The notes beneath the pieces were generated by a model that was not told the DNA's origin, ran no database searches, and worked only from the letters and a program-made list of their open reading frames with translations. A DNA stretch of 64,000 nt from Thelephora terrestris (taxonomy: Eukaryota > Basidiomycota > Agaricomycetes > Thelephorales > Thelephoraceae). The position numbers were made by a program, and so were the translations under genes. The stretch covers positions 2,098,501-2,162,500 of the forward strand of contig WIUZ02000006.1 in the NCBI GenBank assembly GCA_015956445.1. Direction: 5' to 3'. Positions 36,660 to 48,214 of this stretch are shown here, one piece after another. How positions within the stretch are numbered: the stretch's first letter is position 1; each line of letters begins with the position of its first letter.

Positions 36660-38176
36660 ATGCCCGGTCCAGCGGACGAGCAGAGGGAGGTGACACTCAT
36701 CTTCTTTGGTATATGCACGTGCGTGAAACCACGTATGCTTTGTGGCCTAGCCAAGGACATCAACCCTAACCAGCCTTTCACGGATAGGTGGGACTATCTC
36801 AATTCGCTTTGGTTCGAGTACAGGCTACTCACCGGGAAGATTCGTTTTCGATGGCATTTTGCGAGTTCTTCCTTTTGAATAGGACCACAAAGGAAGCCGG
36901 GAGGACGCTAATCGCTCTTTTCTTTCGTTTGTAGGTTCCATATTTCCTGGCTCGGTATTCTGTTTTGGCGCTTGCCACCATGAGGTATGGAACCTGACCT
37001 TGTCGTCGTTGCCGCCAGTTGACGCTTAGCACCCAGCGCCGTGGATGTTCTGGTCGACGCTCCGATGGGCCCCGCTTGCCCTCGTGCTGGTGAGAAACCC
37101 CTGCGCTCGCGTTGTTTATACAAAGGGTAAACTGACGAGAGTTCCAGTTCTCGAGAATCTGATATTGGTCGGTCAATCCGCTCATTATATCACTCTCCAC
37201 TTCATGCTCATGGGCGCTCCAGCACCTCGGGTTCCTAACGCTCGTGTTCGGGACCTGGAACCTTCTCACCCGAACGTGGGTCTTCATCGTTCGACAGGTT
37301 TGGCCGATTGAGGACCTTTCGCTTCTAGGCTTATCATCTGGGGGCACAATCCGCTCCTCATGAAAATGCTCTCCGCTGTTGGGTTGGCTCAACTTGCGCT
37401 TGCTCTCATTCGTGAGTGACAGACGGACAGTTCGTTCGAAAGCCCGATTTCGTTGCTCATCCCTCGCGTTTAGTTTCATCCGTTGGGCGGAATCTATACA
37501 CCATCGGTCCACCTAGTGCCCTCAGTATCACGTTATCTGCAGCCACGAGTAAGTCAAGTGCTGTGTTATTTTGGAAACACCTACGTCGATGGCTCAACGA
37601 CAGTTCGTGCAGCCGCATTTATAGAGCTCGCGATCCTGTTGCTCAGTCTCGTCGGGATCAGACGAGCATCTATACAAGGGGAATCATATCTTGCACGACT
37701 TCTCAAGAACCAGGGAATCGCGTATTTCGTCATGACGTTCCTCATACAGGTGTCGGCGATTGTAGGTGATTCTGATTCTCCTGAAGCCGATGTTCCCTGA
37801 GACTTGGACTTGTAGGCTATCACTCTCGCAAATGTCGACGGTGGGTTGTGGTCGCGACCCGACGACTATTCGCTGACGTCTGATATCCATAGATGCCACT
37901 CGTATGTGGGTTGGGGTCTCAGGTTCGATCCTTAGGTGTGAAATATCACTATTCTGGAGGGTGCACATCGACTGACGGTTCGATTTTCAAAGTCCAATCC
38001 TTTCATGTCGACTTGTTACGTCGACTTTATCCGAGAACGGCCCTTCGTACGTCCGATCCTTCTACACTTTCTTACAGATCGTCTCAGAGACCATAGCCCC
38101 GGGCCACGAACGCATCGTATCGACCGCTTCGAGCTTTCTGGAGACCAGGGCCGGAACGACTCCGCTGGGCGAATGA
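36660..38176 (+). CDS. DUF6533-like seven-helix membrane protein, copy 3
   Basis: Start MPGPADEQREVTLIFFGIC, then WDYLNSLWFEYRLLTGK. A 74-bp intron (36861-36934) has a GC donor (TTT|GCGAGT) before VPYFLARYSVLALAT. Further parts are HLGFLTLVFGTWNLLTRT near 37215-37270, WGHNPLLMKMLSAVGLAQLA, TYVDGSTTVRAAAFIELA and LLSLVGIRRAS, LLKNQGIAYFVMTFLIQ, and the tail HERIVSTASSFLETRAG, ending at TGA 38174-38176. A good TATA box sits at 36600. The acceptor before the third helix, an AG in copies 1 and 2, is GG here, so the intron must use a site further in or the exon differs. Confidence 0.68.
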
Positions 38177-39142
38177 CAACCTGCATAGAGTTGGAAACCA
38201 CCAAAGATCAAGGTGTATGCTAGCCTTTGGTCCCCTGCGGGGGGGGGATTTCGTGGCCTGCCACGGCGGGGTTTTGTTCGCGCAGCGAGTTTGGTACTAG
38301 TTCTTTTTCGCTTGGACGTCCCTTTCACGATAAAATCCACTTCGATCGTCCACATGCGTTGTAGCCTTGTATATCATAGTCCCACACACCACGCATCGTG
38401 TTTCGTGTTTTATAATGCCTTGTAGAAGTCTAAAGTTTACGTCAGCAAGACTGTTAGTCGCTCACTCACGATTTCAGTCGCTCACAGCGCCCCCAGTTGG
38501 TGGAAAAGTAACCAGTACCGGTACCGAGGTTGGTGCACCCTCTGCCAATGACCTGCCACCTGGAGGAACCACCTAGCGGGCTGACAGCGATCTGCCAACT
38601 CCTGCAGATCAACTGAATTCGAGGCGCAGTATCTTTCAAACGTGAAACGCGCCCCCATCACGATGTCATTGATAGCCCAGATGATGCCCTATACGTTGTC
38701 GATATTTGGGATGGAGATTCTCGCGACCATGATGGATGGGCAAATAAGCAAGGAACTCGTCGGGGAAACAAGCTGAAAACGAAAGGCCGACCCACAACTA
38801 GGTCCGACCGCCCCCTTCGTTGTGTGCGGGGTTTCCTTCGCGGTAGTCTATCGGACGCCATTGCTCAGCGGGGTAGATTTCCAGTACTTAGGCTCCGTGG
38901 TCTCCGAATGCGAGATCACGAGGTGCGGAATGGGGAGGGAAGAGGGGACCTTCTCGATGCTGACTTGATCGATCCCGGGATGCCGCTTCCTGTGGGAAAC
39001 GTCAATAGGTGCCGAGAGCAAACCTTTCCGTTTCTTGTTGTTCCGCTCTCGAAAGCTTGATGGGCGATGTATACATAAGCATGAGGGGCCGGGGGTGGCT
39101 CACTCTCCTCCTCCCCGCGCTCTTCCGCTCTGTTCGATATCG

Positions 39143-40654
39143 ATGCCCAGTCCCGAAGACACGAAGAGGGACGCGACCCTCGTCTTCTTTGGAATATACA
39201 CGTGCGTGGAGTTCATCGATCGCTTCCTTGCCGAGGAGAGGGGATGTGCTTTCTAACGACCTCTCGCGGATAGATGGGACTACCTAACTTCGCTTTGGTT
39301 TGAGTACAGGCTAATCACCAGGAAGATTCGCTTTCGATGGCAATTTGCGAGTGCCTCTTTCTGAATAGGACCAACTAAGGACGGAAGAACGCTAACGCTC
39401 TTTTTTGAATCGTTTGTAGGTCCCATATTTCTTGGCTAGGTATTCTGTCCTAGCTGTTGTCACCTTGAGGTATGTCACCTACACCCGAGGCGGACGAGTG
39501 TCGTTGCGGCCGTTGACGCCTATTTCGCAGCATCGTGGACGTTATCGTCGCTCCTCCGATGAGCCCTTTTTGCACCCGTGCCGGTGAGGAAACCCTCATG
39601 CTAGCGTTTGCCCATGGGTAGATTGACAAGAGCTCCAAGTTCTCGAAAACCTCATTTTGGTGGGTCAATCTGTGGCCTGGGATGTCCCTCCACGCTCACA
39701 TGCGCCTCAGCATCTCGGGATGCTATCGATCGTCTTCGGGACCTGGAACCTCGTCATCCGAACGTGAGCCTTTCCCAGTAAACAAATTTGGCCAGTTGAA
39801 CAGCTTTTTTTGCAGGCTCATCATATGGGGACATCATCCACTTCTCATGAAAATCCTCCCCGTAGTTGGGTTGGCCCAACTTGCGCTCGCTCTCGTCCGT
39901 GAGTGGCAGACGGACAGGTCGTTCGAAAACCCAATTTTTGTCGCTCATCTCTCGCGTATAGTTCCATCCGTCGGGCGAGGTCTATGCACTCCCCTTCCAC
40001 CAAGCGTTGTCAGTATCACGGTATTTGCAACCACTAGTGCGGCCAACGCTCTGTCGTTTCGCAGACACGATGACTAAACGACGGTTTGTACAGCCGCGGT
40101 CATCGAGTTCGCAATCCTATTGCTCAGCGTCATCGGAATCAGACGAGCGTCCTCACATGGGGAGTCGCCTCTCGCACGACTTCTCATGACCCAGGGAATC
40201 GCGTATTTCGTTATGGCGTTCCTCATACAACTGTCGGTGATCGTAGGTGATTTCGGTTCCCTCGAAACCGACATTCCCTGACATTTGCGCCCAAAGGTCG
40301 TAGGTGCCGCACATTCTGCTCGTAGGTTGTACTCTTGATCCAAAAAACCTTTGCCGACGTCAAATATCCCTAGATGCCACTCGTATGTGGGTTGGGGTCT
40401 CAGGCGCGGTCCTCAGGTGTGGGACACTCTATTCCGGGGGAGGCACGCCAACTGACGGTTCGTTCTCCAAGCCCCATCCTTTCATGTCGACTTGTTACGT
40501 CGACGTTGTCAGAAAACTGCCCCTCGTACGTCCGATCCTCTATTCTCTCTGACAGAAAGTCTCAGATATTATAGCCCCTGCCCACGAACGCATCGTATCG
40601 ACTGTCTCGAGCTTTCCGAAGATCCGGGGCGGAACCCTTCCGATGGGCGAATGA
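39143..40654 (+). pseudogene. DUF6533-like membrane protein, copy 4, probably broken
   Basis: Start MPSPEDTKRDATLVFFGIY, then WDYLTSLWFEYRLIT; a 73-bp intron with a GC donor (39347-39419); then VPYFLARYSVLAVVT. The sixth-helix region AAVIEFAILLLSVIGIRRAS and LMTQGIAYFVMAFLIQ are present. Just before it, compared with copies 1-3, about 7 bases are missing (near 40068), and a Ser codon TCA has become TAA at 40075-40077 in the frame of the following helix. Unless a new intron removes this spot, the protein ends before its last two helices. The tail HERIVSTVSSFPKIRGG and a TGA at 40652-40654 are still readable. Promoter and early exons look normal. Confidence 0.6.
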
Positions 40655-40984
40655 CAACGTGCATAGACATTGACACCAACAAAGATGAGGGTGTATGCTA
40701 GCCTTTGAGTCCTCGCCCTGTCGCGGGCGGGTGTGGCTCGCGCGGAGTGTCCGGTTCGGGTCCTTTTTTCCTCGAGGGTTTTTTACGGTAGAATCCACTC
40801 TATTCGCCCATGTGTTGTAGCCTTGTGTATTATATATCACGCATCGTGCTTGGTGTTTTATGATCCCTTGTGTTCGAAAGAGCAACTGGAATTACGATCG
40901 TTGTACAAAGGTGGAGGGTTCAAGTTGAGTTGAGGTGCGGGAAAAGAGTGCATTTGTGGTGATAAGGACGGGTGTCCGATGACT

Positions 40985-41460
40985 CTAAGGTTTGGGAACG
41001 TAGTCGGTGGCTTCTCCTCGAGCTTCCATGCGTTTCTTGGCTTCTACCAAGGCCCATGTCTGTATACTGGAGGCGTACGAAGAGTCTCAGCACTAAAGAA
41101 GACACATAGTGCCTCACGGAAACACGCACCTTGTGTCTGGCTTATAGTACACCGCAACGGTGGCTGCTGCAAAGGTCCCGAACATGCCCACATACCAAAT
41201 CAACTCCCACTCCTCTCTCTGACGTTTCTGGCCCGGAGCTGGAGGCTATAAAAAAATCCCAGTACAGGTCGACCGTTAGGAGCTTTGGTTCTGGTCGGAG
41301 CAAAGGTTGAACGAACTTTCTCTCCGAAGACAAAACCGGTGGGTTCGTTGTAGTGTGGTGCTCCGTGAGATGCTGACCTGGAGAAAGTGGGTGGGACAGA
41401 GCGTGGGCCCCTCCGTGTGCATCGAACGGAGGATCGTAGGGATTGTGGGAGGGGTGGCAT
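40985..41460 (-). CDS. NDUFB11: Mitochondrial complex I ESSS/NDUFB11-type subunit
   Basis: Three minus-strand exons close in phase: 41460-41317, 41245-41130 and 41066-40985; 113 aa. The N terminus MPPLPQSLRSSVRCTRR is basic and amphipathic like a mitochondrial presequence. Then follow HYNEPTGFVFGEK, PPAPGQKRQREEWELIWY, a single membrane span (VGMFGTFAAATVAVYY) and a charged tail (ALVEAKKRMEARGE). This is the layout of fungal ESSS/NDUFB11 accessory subunits in the membrane arm of NADH:ubiquinone oxidoreductase. The last intron uses the first of two close acceptors, because the second breaks the frame. Introns are 71 and 63 bp. Confidence 0.85.
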
Positions 41461-41641
41461 CCGTCGTAAAGTTGTGGTGTGTGTTCGTTGGGGGGGAGGG
41501 AGTTAGGTAAACGGCCCGGATTGGCTCCGAGTGTGCCCGCCCCAAAAAGGAAGGTGTCGCCTTTTTGTCCCCGTCGCCTGACGCCAAGAATTTTTCTGTA
41601 GGATTTTATCATGGGACTTTATTTCGAATGTTACACATGAT

Positions 41642-42384
41642 TTATTCTACCCGAGGCTTATTCGCCTTTCTCTCCAGTTGAGTCCAAATCCACGGGTTGA
41701 CAAACCCGCGGCTCGAGAGCTCTTCCGCTGAGAGGATGAACGCGCCTTCGATCCGCCCCAAGCAAGTCTGTTCCGCATTCTTGAGCAGCCTGTCATGCGA
41801 GTGGAAAAATCGAGAGTACCTTTGAGCCGCAAAGACAATCAAATGGCTGAGCCATCTTCCACTCGGTGCTCGGGTAGAAAAAGGTCACTGGTAACATTTA
41901 GACGGTGGTCAACGCCATTCGAGTCGACGGGCCTGGAACTTACAGGGGTCCCCAGCCTTGACCTGTTTCAAAGCTCGCACATGCCACTGGGATGTGTCTT
42001 TCGAAGACAGATCGAACGCTACGTTCGGCTCACAAGAGTGGTTTACTGGAAGACGGGAAGAGGTCACCACCGCCCCTGAGACCGTAGCTTGTCGTTCCAT
42101 TTACCATAGACGAGGTCAGAGTGCAGCTCTATGTTGTCCCCGAGAGCGGATCCGCATTGTACGGTATGGTACGCCGCGTGTGGAGTTCTAGTGAAGCGAG
42201 ATATTCTCGCGATTGTCTCTTTGGCTTCGAATGACTGGGACGATGAACGAATGAGGGAACCACAGGAGTAGTATTGAAACAAACAAACCTTCAGGGAAAC
42301 AAGACGAGAGGCGAAGTTCCCTGGCTGGAACTCTACAACAAAAAGCTCTGGATGGGTCGGCACATAAGCCTTTGGAATGGTCAT
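41642..42384 (-). CDS. Small SET-domain protein
   Basis: Five minus-strand exons in phase: 42384-42289, 42234-42105, 42045-41944, 41887-41820 and 41779-41642; 177 aa. The SET core is clear: the NHSCEPNVAFDL motif (cofactor and substrate pocket), a WHVRAL strand, then LTFFYPSTEW with the conserved Tyr and a short Cys-containing tail (FDCLCG, then CLGRIEGA) like a post-SET. The protein is short, without other domains, of a type common in fungi; the methyl acceptor is unknown. The last intron is only 40 bp, and its acceptor (TCAAG) is a choice forced by frame; the Cys-rich tail could be arranged differently. Confidence 0.8.
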
Positions 42385-42695
42385 GGTCGAGTAGTTCTTG
42401 AAAGGAACGAGATCCCCCTCTCAGAAGGGTGCCGCCGGTTCCTAGGCTGGTGTCCATGACAAAAAAAGTATAGCCGATTTGACTTGCTCAGGAGTCGGCC
42501 GGGAGAATTGAGCAGCATTTCCGGCGCCGTTCGAGCCGGATCGACAGACTATACTCTGGAGCGCGCCGGCAACTTCCGATCAAGCTGTACAGTAACTTAG
42601 TTCACAAGATCAACAAACGGACCGATCATCGACCCCGACGACCTCAAGGCATCTCGACTCGCGAAAAGCCCCCCTTCCAAAAAAAGCTATCTACA

Positions 42696-43188
42696 ATGGC
42701 CCCCACCAAGAAATCGAAAGCCGCCAAATCCACCGAGTCCATCTCCTCCCGTCTCGCCCTTGTCGTCAAGTCGGGAAAGTATTTCCTCGGATACAAGTCT
42801 GCACTGAAGCAGATGCGGAACGGCAAAGGTGCAGTACCTTTCCCTTGCCTCTTTCCACGGGGACTGGAGCGTGAGGCTGAGAAGGTCCCTTGAACTGATC
42901 AATCGTGGCATATATAGCCAAACTTGTGCTGATCGCCGGGAACTGCCCTCCGCTGAGGAAGTCTGAGCTGGAGTACTATGCCATGTTGTCCAAAACCTCT
43001 GTTCATCACTTCGCTGGTACGAACGTGGCTTTGGGCACTGCTGCAGGGAAACTTTTCCGTGTTGGGTGAGCCACTTCAGAGTTTCGTCTCGCGTGTTTGC
43101 ATCTGACGTACTTTTCTGTAGTGTGATGACCGTGACCGACCCCGGTGATAGTGACCTCCTAACGGTTGCTGAGGGTGCTGCACAGTAA
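42696..43188 (+). CDS. RPL30: Ribosomal protein eL30 (RPL30)
   Basis: Three exons close in phase: 42696-42828, 42918-43065 and 43122-43188; 115 aa. Introns are 89 and 56 bp. The sequence is typical eL30: [75 protein letters not shown]. eL30 belongs to the L7Ae family and sits in the large subunit; in yeast it also represses splicing of its own transcript by binding a kink-turn near the first intron. Here the first intron is the longest of the gene, which would allow such control, but no kink-turn was verified. Confidence 0.96.
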
Positions 43189-44179
43189 TCTTATTATCGT
43201 CTCGCAGCACAATGTATTTCGTACACAGCCAAGACAATCTGCACTTAACCATTATGAGGTGGCATAGGGTCTAAACATGACATCAATTCCTCCGTTGCGA
43301 AAGGCGAAGAGAGGTCGATCTACTAGGTGCGTTTCGGAGTAATTTTACTAGGCTGGAATCCAGCCTCGAATTCAGAGGCGGAGGAGACACGGTCTTCGAG
43401 GGGACGGTACCTAGGGGGCGACGCCTCTGAATTGACAATCTTACGCCCTTTCCTGTCCTTGGTATGTCCTCCACCTTGGATGTGAGGGATCGGAAACGTC
43501 ACGACAAGATTGGAGGCACCGCCGCGGTCTGAGAGCAGTGGCTGAGATCATCACATGCGAATCATCGCGCCCGAGAACCTGGATATGTATCACACAAGGG
43601 GTGCCGCTCGCGTTGAACGGATGTCAAACTCAACGGAACTCGTACCGCGATCGTGTTCGAGAGCGCGGTAGGGGCCTCGTCTTTTATCATCCCCTCTTGG
43701 TGAGTGCAGTCGTTCTTACCATCACGGCTTGCAAACAGGTTGACCTGGTCTGTGCTATGGGTCTAGATGAAAAGAACTCTGCGCCTTACACGAATCGTCT
43801 TTCGCGAATGGGAAAACGAAGCTCAAGGGCCTCTCGTGCCAGGAGCATCCACCCCTTCCGTTGCGATTTAAGACACTGAAGCCGGGAGCCACCGTCGCTC
43901 AGGGCGGAGGGAAGGTAGATCAGGGGTGGGATCGATGGATACGCGTTGATATCTCCGCATCTCTCGCAATGTGTCGGCTTCCGTTAATTCTAGAGCAGCA
44001 CCACAGCAACACTGTGCTAGAGCTTGCCATCCTCTTGGCTGCCATGGCGGCTGGGTGTCTTTGAGGAAGCCCGCGGGTGGGTACAGCCTTCTCAAAGTTG
44101 TCCTGGCAACCGTCTCCGCCGTCTATGCGAATCACCAAGGTCGCTCACAATCCCGGAGGTATATTGAATTTTGGTGCTG
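43189..44179. other. Gene-poor stretch with a hairpin
   Basis: No gene seen. AATTCAGAGGCG (43369-43380) and CGCCTCTGAATT (43422-43433) form a perfect 12-bp inverted repeat around 41 bases, and GGCTGGAATCCAGCC at 43351-43365 is a small hairpin next to it. The distance from eL30 (about 180 bp) makes a terminator role unlikely in a eukaryote. Confidence 0.5.
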
Positions 44180-44303
44180 TGGAATCCAGAAATTATCCGT
44201 AAGTCTTCCTATGGCCAGAGGGACAAGTCTTGGACAAGTCGATGGTTCAGCCACTCTGGTAAAATCCGCCATTTCGACTGCGATCGTGATCTGCGCGTTG
44301 TAA
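44180..44303 (+). pseudogene. Relic of a NACHT-WD40 gene (Walker B region)
   Basis: GGAATCCAGAAATTATCC to TCCTATGGCCAGAGGGACAA and AAAATCCGCCATTTCGACTG to ATCGTGATC match bases 384-483 of the intact gene, in the same order. Translated, NPEII..SSYGQRDK, then in another frame LVKSAISTAIVI, against DPDIIHESLYGQMDK and LKSAISTVIVI. The frame change, and TGCGCG where the catalytic Asp codon should be, show that it is dead. Nothing clear of the family remains on either side. Confidence 0.75.
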
Positions 44304-44606
44304 TAACGAATCGCTCAACTAGCTTCGTGTCATCGTTCAAGCTCAAGATCAACACCGCACGGTGTACTGTGTCATTGACTCACGAATTCTCGCCCCTTCT
44401 GCCTCCTTCGTGCACCCACACAATGACTGATTTCGCCTTTTGGTAAATAACACTTCTACGGTGGACATGATATGCAGCCCAATATACCAACAAGACTGGA
44501 AAGAGGGAACGCTGTCGCAAGCAAAAAGAAAAGTCCCTCTCGTCAAAATCTGCGAGAAAAATCCAATTCCATCTTCCGATGGCGCCAAAGCTTTCGATTT
44601 CCCCGA

Positions 44607-46146
44607 TCAGGTGAAAGGAAGGATGATAGTGGATGCCTTTCGTAACAGCTTGACGACCCGTTTAACCTCTCTCCACTCCCGCTCGGCTCCTATTATCTTC
44701 TCCACGTGGGGAAATATGCGAAGGAGCACAAATGCCACAAGAGAGACATCGTCGTGGCCAGAGGGCAGCAGTGAATTTTCGCCCACAGAGAGGGTGCGAA
44801 GCTTGCATGAGGACTTTCGCGTCTGGGAATTTGCGTGCGTGTCGCGTGAGGGGATGTCGGTAGCGTCGAAGGGTAACTGAAGGAAGTTCAGGTCGACGCA
44901 ATTAGTAGCAAGCGCTACTAGGCCTTCGATTGTCACATTACGAGTGTCAACGGCGTCGCATAGGGAGTCCCCAAGCATCAAAGTCTCGAGTCGTGGCAAT
45001 GCCATTGCGAGTCTACAGATGAATGAATCATCGAGTTGTACGATGCACGTGTATACAGAAGAGAGGATAAGGGTCGTCAACCTCTCGAGGGAGAGGAGCG
45101 GGCGGAGTCCTGCTTCCGTGATCGTGGTCGTGTCCTCCCAGCAACATTTGAGACTGGTCAAAGTTCGCCCTTTGTTGGTGTTTTGAAGGGAGGAACCAAG
45201 CATTTGAAAATCGGTGGGGCTAGAATCTTCCAAGAAGGTCACTTTGAGGCTTTGGAGCGCGGGGTCGGGAATTTTGGCGAGGATAGGGAGCCACAAGGAA
45301 ACGCTGTCAGATCGGACAACCAGTTTTTCCAGTGAAGGGAGCACAACATCGGGGGGTGAGATTGGGGCCATGGGTGGTTCCACCTTCAAATAACGCAGAT
45401 TATGAAACCGAAGGAGGCTGTCGAAGATCCTCGCCGATATCTCTCCGTACAAGCAAACCGATATAAGGGTCCCAGAGGCTTCTTCGAGTAGATTTTGAAG
45501 CGCTTCCAGGAACGAATCGTCATTCCCCGATGGCAGGGAATAGAGCCGCAAGTGCGCAAGGTGCCTCGTTGGAATTGATGAAACGACTGCGAGGTGGTAT
45601 GGGTGTGGATCGGTGGTCGGGAACTCAATGCGGACGTTAACCAACCCCGGGTTCAGGAACAACCGAAGGAAGGGGGTTAATGTCCATGTGTAGTCATCGT
45701 TCCACCTGACGGAAAGGAGATTCGGCAAAACATGGTGACCCAGAGTTGGGGCCTTCATAGACAGTACATGGTACGCTGACAATGAAATAATCGGCGCTCC
45801 CGGACCACACGTGGAAAGCGTGCGTACTCTACGAGCATAGCTCGAGAAGCGGAGCCATTCCGCCGTGGTAGGGCAGCGTAAAAAAACCTATTAAGCGATG
45901 AGTTCATTCCAGAACGAGTGAAACAGAACGAGGGGTCCGTACAAATTCGTGGCCACGTATTTCCCAAGAATCCGGAGGTAAACACATCATCAACTGGATC
46001 ACGCGCTCAAGGTGTTCCCAAAGAAAGTCGAGAGTTATGTCGGTCAGGGATTTGGAAGAACATGCTAGCGCTAGTGCTGAAACACCCTTCCCTAGATTTG
46101 TGAGGATGAGGCGAACGATCTCGTCTATATGCCAGAGTCGATGCAT
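44607..46146 (-). CDS. F-box-like/LRR protein, paralogue A
   Basis: Two minus-strand exons: 46146-45943 (204 bp) and 45887-44607, with a 55-bp intron, phase 0; 494 aa. The first exon, MHRLWHIDEIVRLILTNLG to DFLWEHL, is an F-box-like helix set (LALACSSKSLTDI). Exon 2 opens VFLRCPTTAEWLRFSSYARR, then leucine-rich repeats (LPNLLSVRW, LAHLRLYSL, LRYLKVEP, LPSLEKLVV, LERLTTLIL, LPRLETLML). F-box/LRR proteins usually bring targets to SCF ubiquitin ligases; target unknown. Its neighbour (46692-48214) has the same exon plan with an equal first exon, so the two arose by tandem duplication. Confidence 0.82.
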
Positions 46147-46691
46147 GTGGTCGAGAGTGAAGGTCTCGCACGGGTGAGGAACGATCGAGCCAAGAGAACG
46201 ATGCCTCTCTAGACTCCGGCGGAGGTTACATATTATGTGTCGTGAACTCCGCCATGTCCATGTATTTTGAAGGTGGGTCAAGCTATATCAGTAACCAGAA
46301 CTTATCTCAAGTTTACACTTAAGCTTCACGCCTCGGATTCTCTTTCCGAAGAGACGTCGCTTGAGGTGTCCGAAAGTCAAGCACATGGACCAACAACAGA
46401 TTCGCGGACAGACACTGGCTACTAGATGGTACGAAGATGGTACATGCTGGAAAAGGGCACAGCCTCGAACGGAAACAAATCAGCAATAACTACTGAAGAC
46501 AAACGGAGATATGATAGACATACCAACAAGATTGGCAGAACTAGGTGATACAACAGACGAAAAGAAAGTAATCCACGACAAAAAAGAAAAGAAACCAAGC
46601 CACACTACATCGACCAATGACACTAAAGCATTGATTTTTGGGAGGAAAAACAAACGGAAGCAAAACCGCCAAAACAGTCGCGGGTTGTCCA
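46147..46691. other. Spacer between LRR paralogues A and B
   Basis: About 545 bp, A-rich and purine-rich near 46500-46640. It holds the promoter of paralogue A and the 3' end of B; no gene seen. Confidence 0.5.
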
Positions 46692-48214
46692 TCACATCGA
46701 AGCATAGCCCGCCTCTCGCAACATCCCAATACCACTTCTAACTAGCCTCCAATCCCCCTCTGCGTTTGATAATTCTTCTACATGGGGGAATATGTGGAGA
46801 ATAGTTGATGCTACGAGGAGGATGTCCTTGTTCTGAGAGGGCACAGGCTGAGAACCGACTGAGAGGGTACGAAGCCTGGATGTGAACCTTCGCGTTTGAT
46901 AATTTGCGTGTGATGCGCCCGAGACGATTTCTTTAGCGTCGAAGTGGATTTGGAGAAAGTCCAGGTCGACGCAATTCGTAGAGAGCGCCGCCAGGCTTTC
47001 GCTCGTCACTTTCGAGGTGGAGATTTTGCACGGGACCTCTCCAAGCTTCAAAGATTTGAGCCTCGGCAGTGCCGCTGCGAGCGCGCAGACGACCGAATCC
47101 TCGAGTTGGACACCACACAACCGGTCAATGCAACGAGGAAATAGGTTCAGCGTCGTCAATCTCTCCAATGAAAAGGCCGAGCGGAGTCGTTCTGGCGTGA
47201 TGGGAATTAACTCGTCCCAGGAACATTGGAGCCTAGTCAAGGTTTGTTTTTTGTTCGCTTTGATGAGGGCAGAGATGAGCGATTGCATGTGGGTGGGGGA
47301 AGCGTCTAAAAAAGTTGCTTCGAGGTCCCGAAGTGCGGGATTCGGGATGTTGTTGAGGACGTGGAACCACGGAACGTCTTCCCTGTACCGGACAGCCAGT
47401 TTCACCAAGGAGGGGAGCGCAACCTCAGGAGGAGAGATGTGAGCGTCAGGCAGCTCTATTTCCAAAGAACGCAGATTACGGAGTCGAAGGAGTTTGTCGA
47501 TGAACGTTGTAGATAGACCCCCATCCAAGGCGACCGATCGGATAGTCTCGGATGATTTGTCGAGGAGGATTTCGAGCGCATCTAGGACCGATTCCTCGTT
47601 TCCCATGTCTTTTAGTCGCAAATGCGCGAGGTCCTTCGTTGGAATCGACGAGATGGCTGCGATGCGATATATGTGCGGACGCGGGTTCGGGAATTGGATG
47701 TGGACGCTAACCAACCCCGGATTGAGAAACAGGCGAACGAAGGAGGCGTTCGCCCACGGGTGTACATCCCACCGGATGGAGTGGAGGTTCGGCAAGATGT
47801 ACTGACCCAAAGTTGAGGTCTGCATCGATAGTAGCTGACACGCTTCCGTTGAAACTCCATCTACCCCTACGCCATAACCACAGGCAGAGAATTCGCGTAC
47901 CCTGCGGGCGTAGACCATGAACCGGAGCCATTCCTTGGTGGTGGGGCAACGTACGAACACCTGTCAACTCGTAAGCCCCTCACAGATTGAGCAGATCAAG
48001 CGGTCCTTACGAAATCGAAGTCACGCAGGTCCCATGAATCCCGAGGTAAACACTTCAACAACCGGCTCAGGCCCATAAGATGTTCCCAAAGAGAGTCGAG
48101 CACGATGTCGCTCAGCGATTTGCAGGAGCATGCGAGCGCTACTGCCCCTTTTTGTCTCCCTAGGCTCGCTACGATGACGCGAACGATCTCGTCTATTTCC
48201 CAGAGTCGATGCAT
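46692..48214 (-). CDS. F-box-like/LRR protein, paralogue B
   Basis: Two minus-strand exons: 48214-48011 (204 bp, as in paralogue A) and 47960-46692; 50-bp intron, phase 0; 490 aa. Start MHRLWEIDEIVRVIVASLG, LACSCKSLSDIVLDSLWEHL; exon 2 VFVRCPTTKEWLRFMVYARR, then LRRs (LPNLHSIRW, LAHLRLKDM, LRSLEIELP, LERLTTLNL, LPRLKSLKLGEVPC). Identity with paralogue A runs through the whole length, with small gaps. Intact, no stops. Confidence 0.82.

Larger units (their letters stand above)
31216..40860 (+). repeat. Four-unit tandem segmental duplication, about 2.5 kb per unit
   Basis: Four units repeat head to tail, each holding one DUF6533-like gene. Start codons lie at 31692, 34203, 36660 and 39143 (spacing 2511, 2457 and 2484). 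Noncoding sequence is repeated too: upstream blocks with CCCCATCA.(G/A)ATG and GATGCCC.ATACGTTGTCG-like text near 31270, 33715, 36150 and 38650, and a downstream GTTGTA(TA)GCCTTGTGTAT block near 33393, 35877, 38350 and 40815. So whole segments, promoter included, were duplicated, not coding sequence alone. Confidence 0.85.

Noticed and set aside
44607-44880. Plus-strand frames over the LRR and F-box exons
   Set aside because: They mirror the long minus-strand LRR exons and have no domain of their own.
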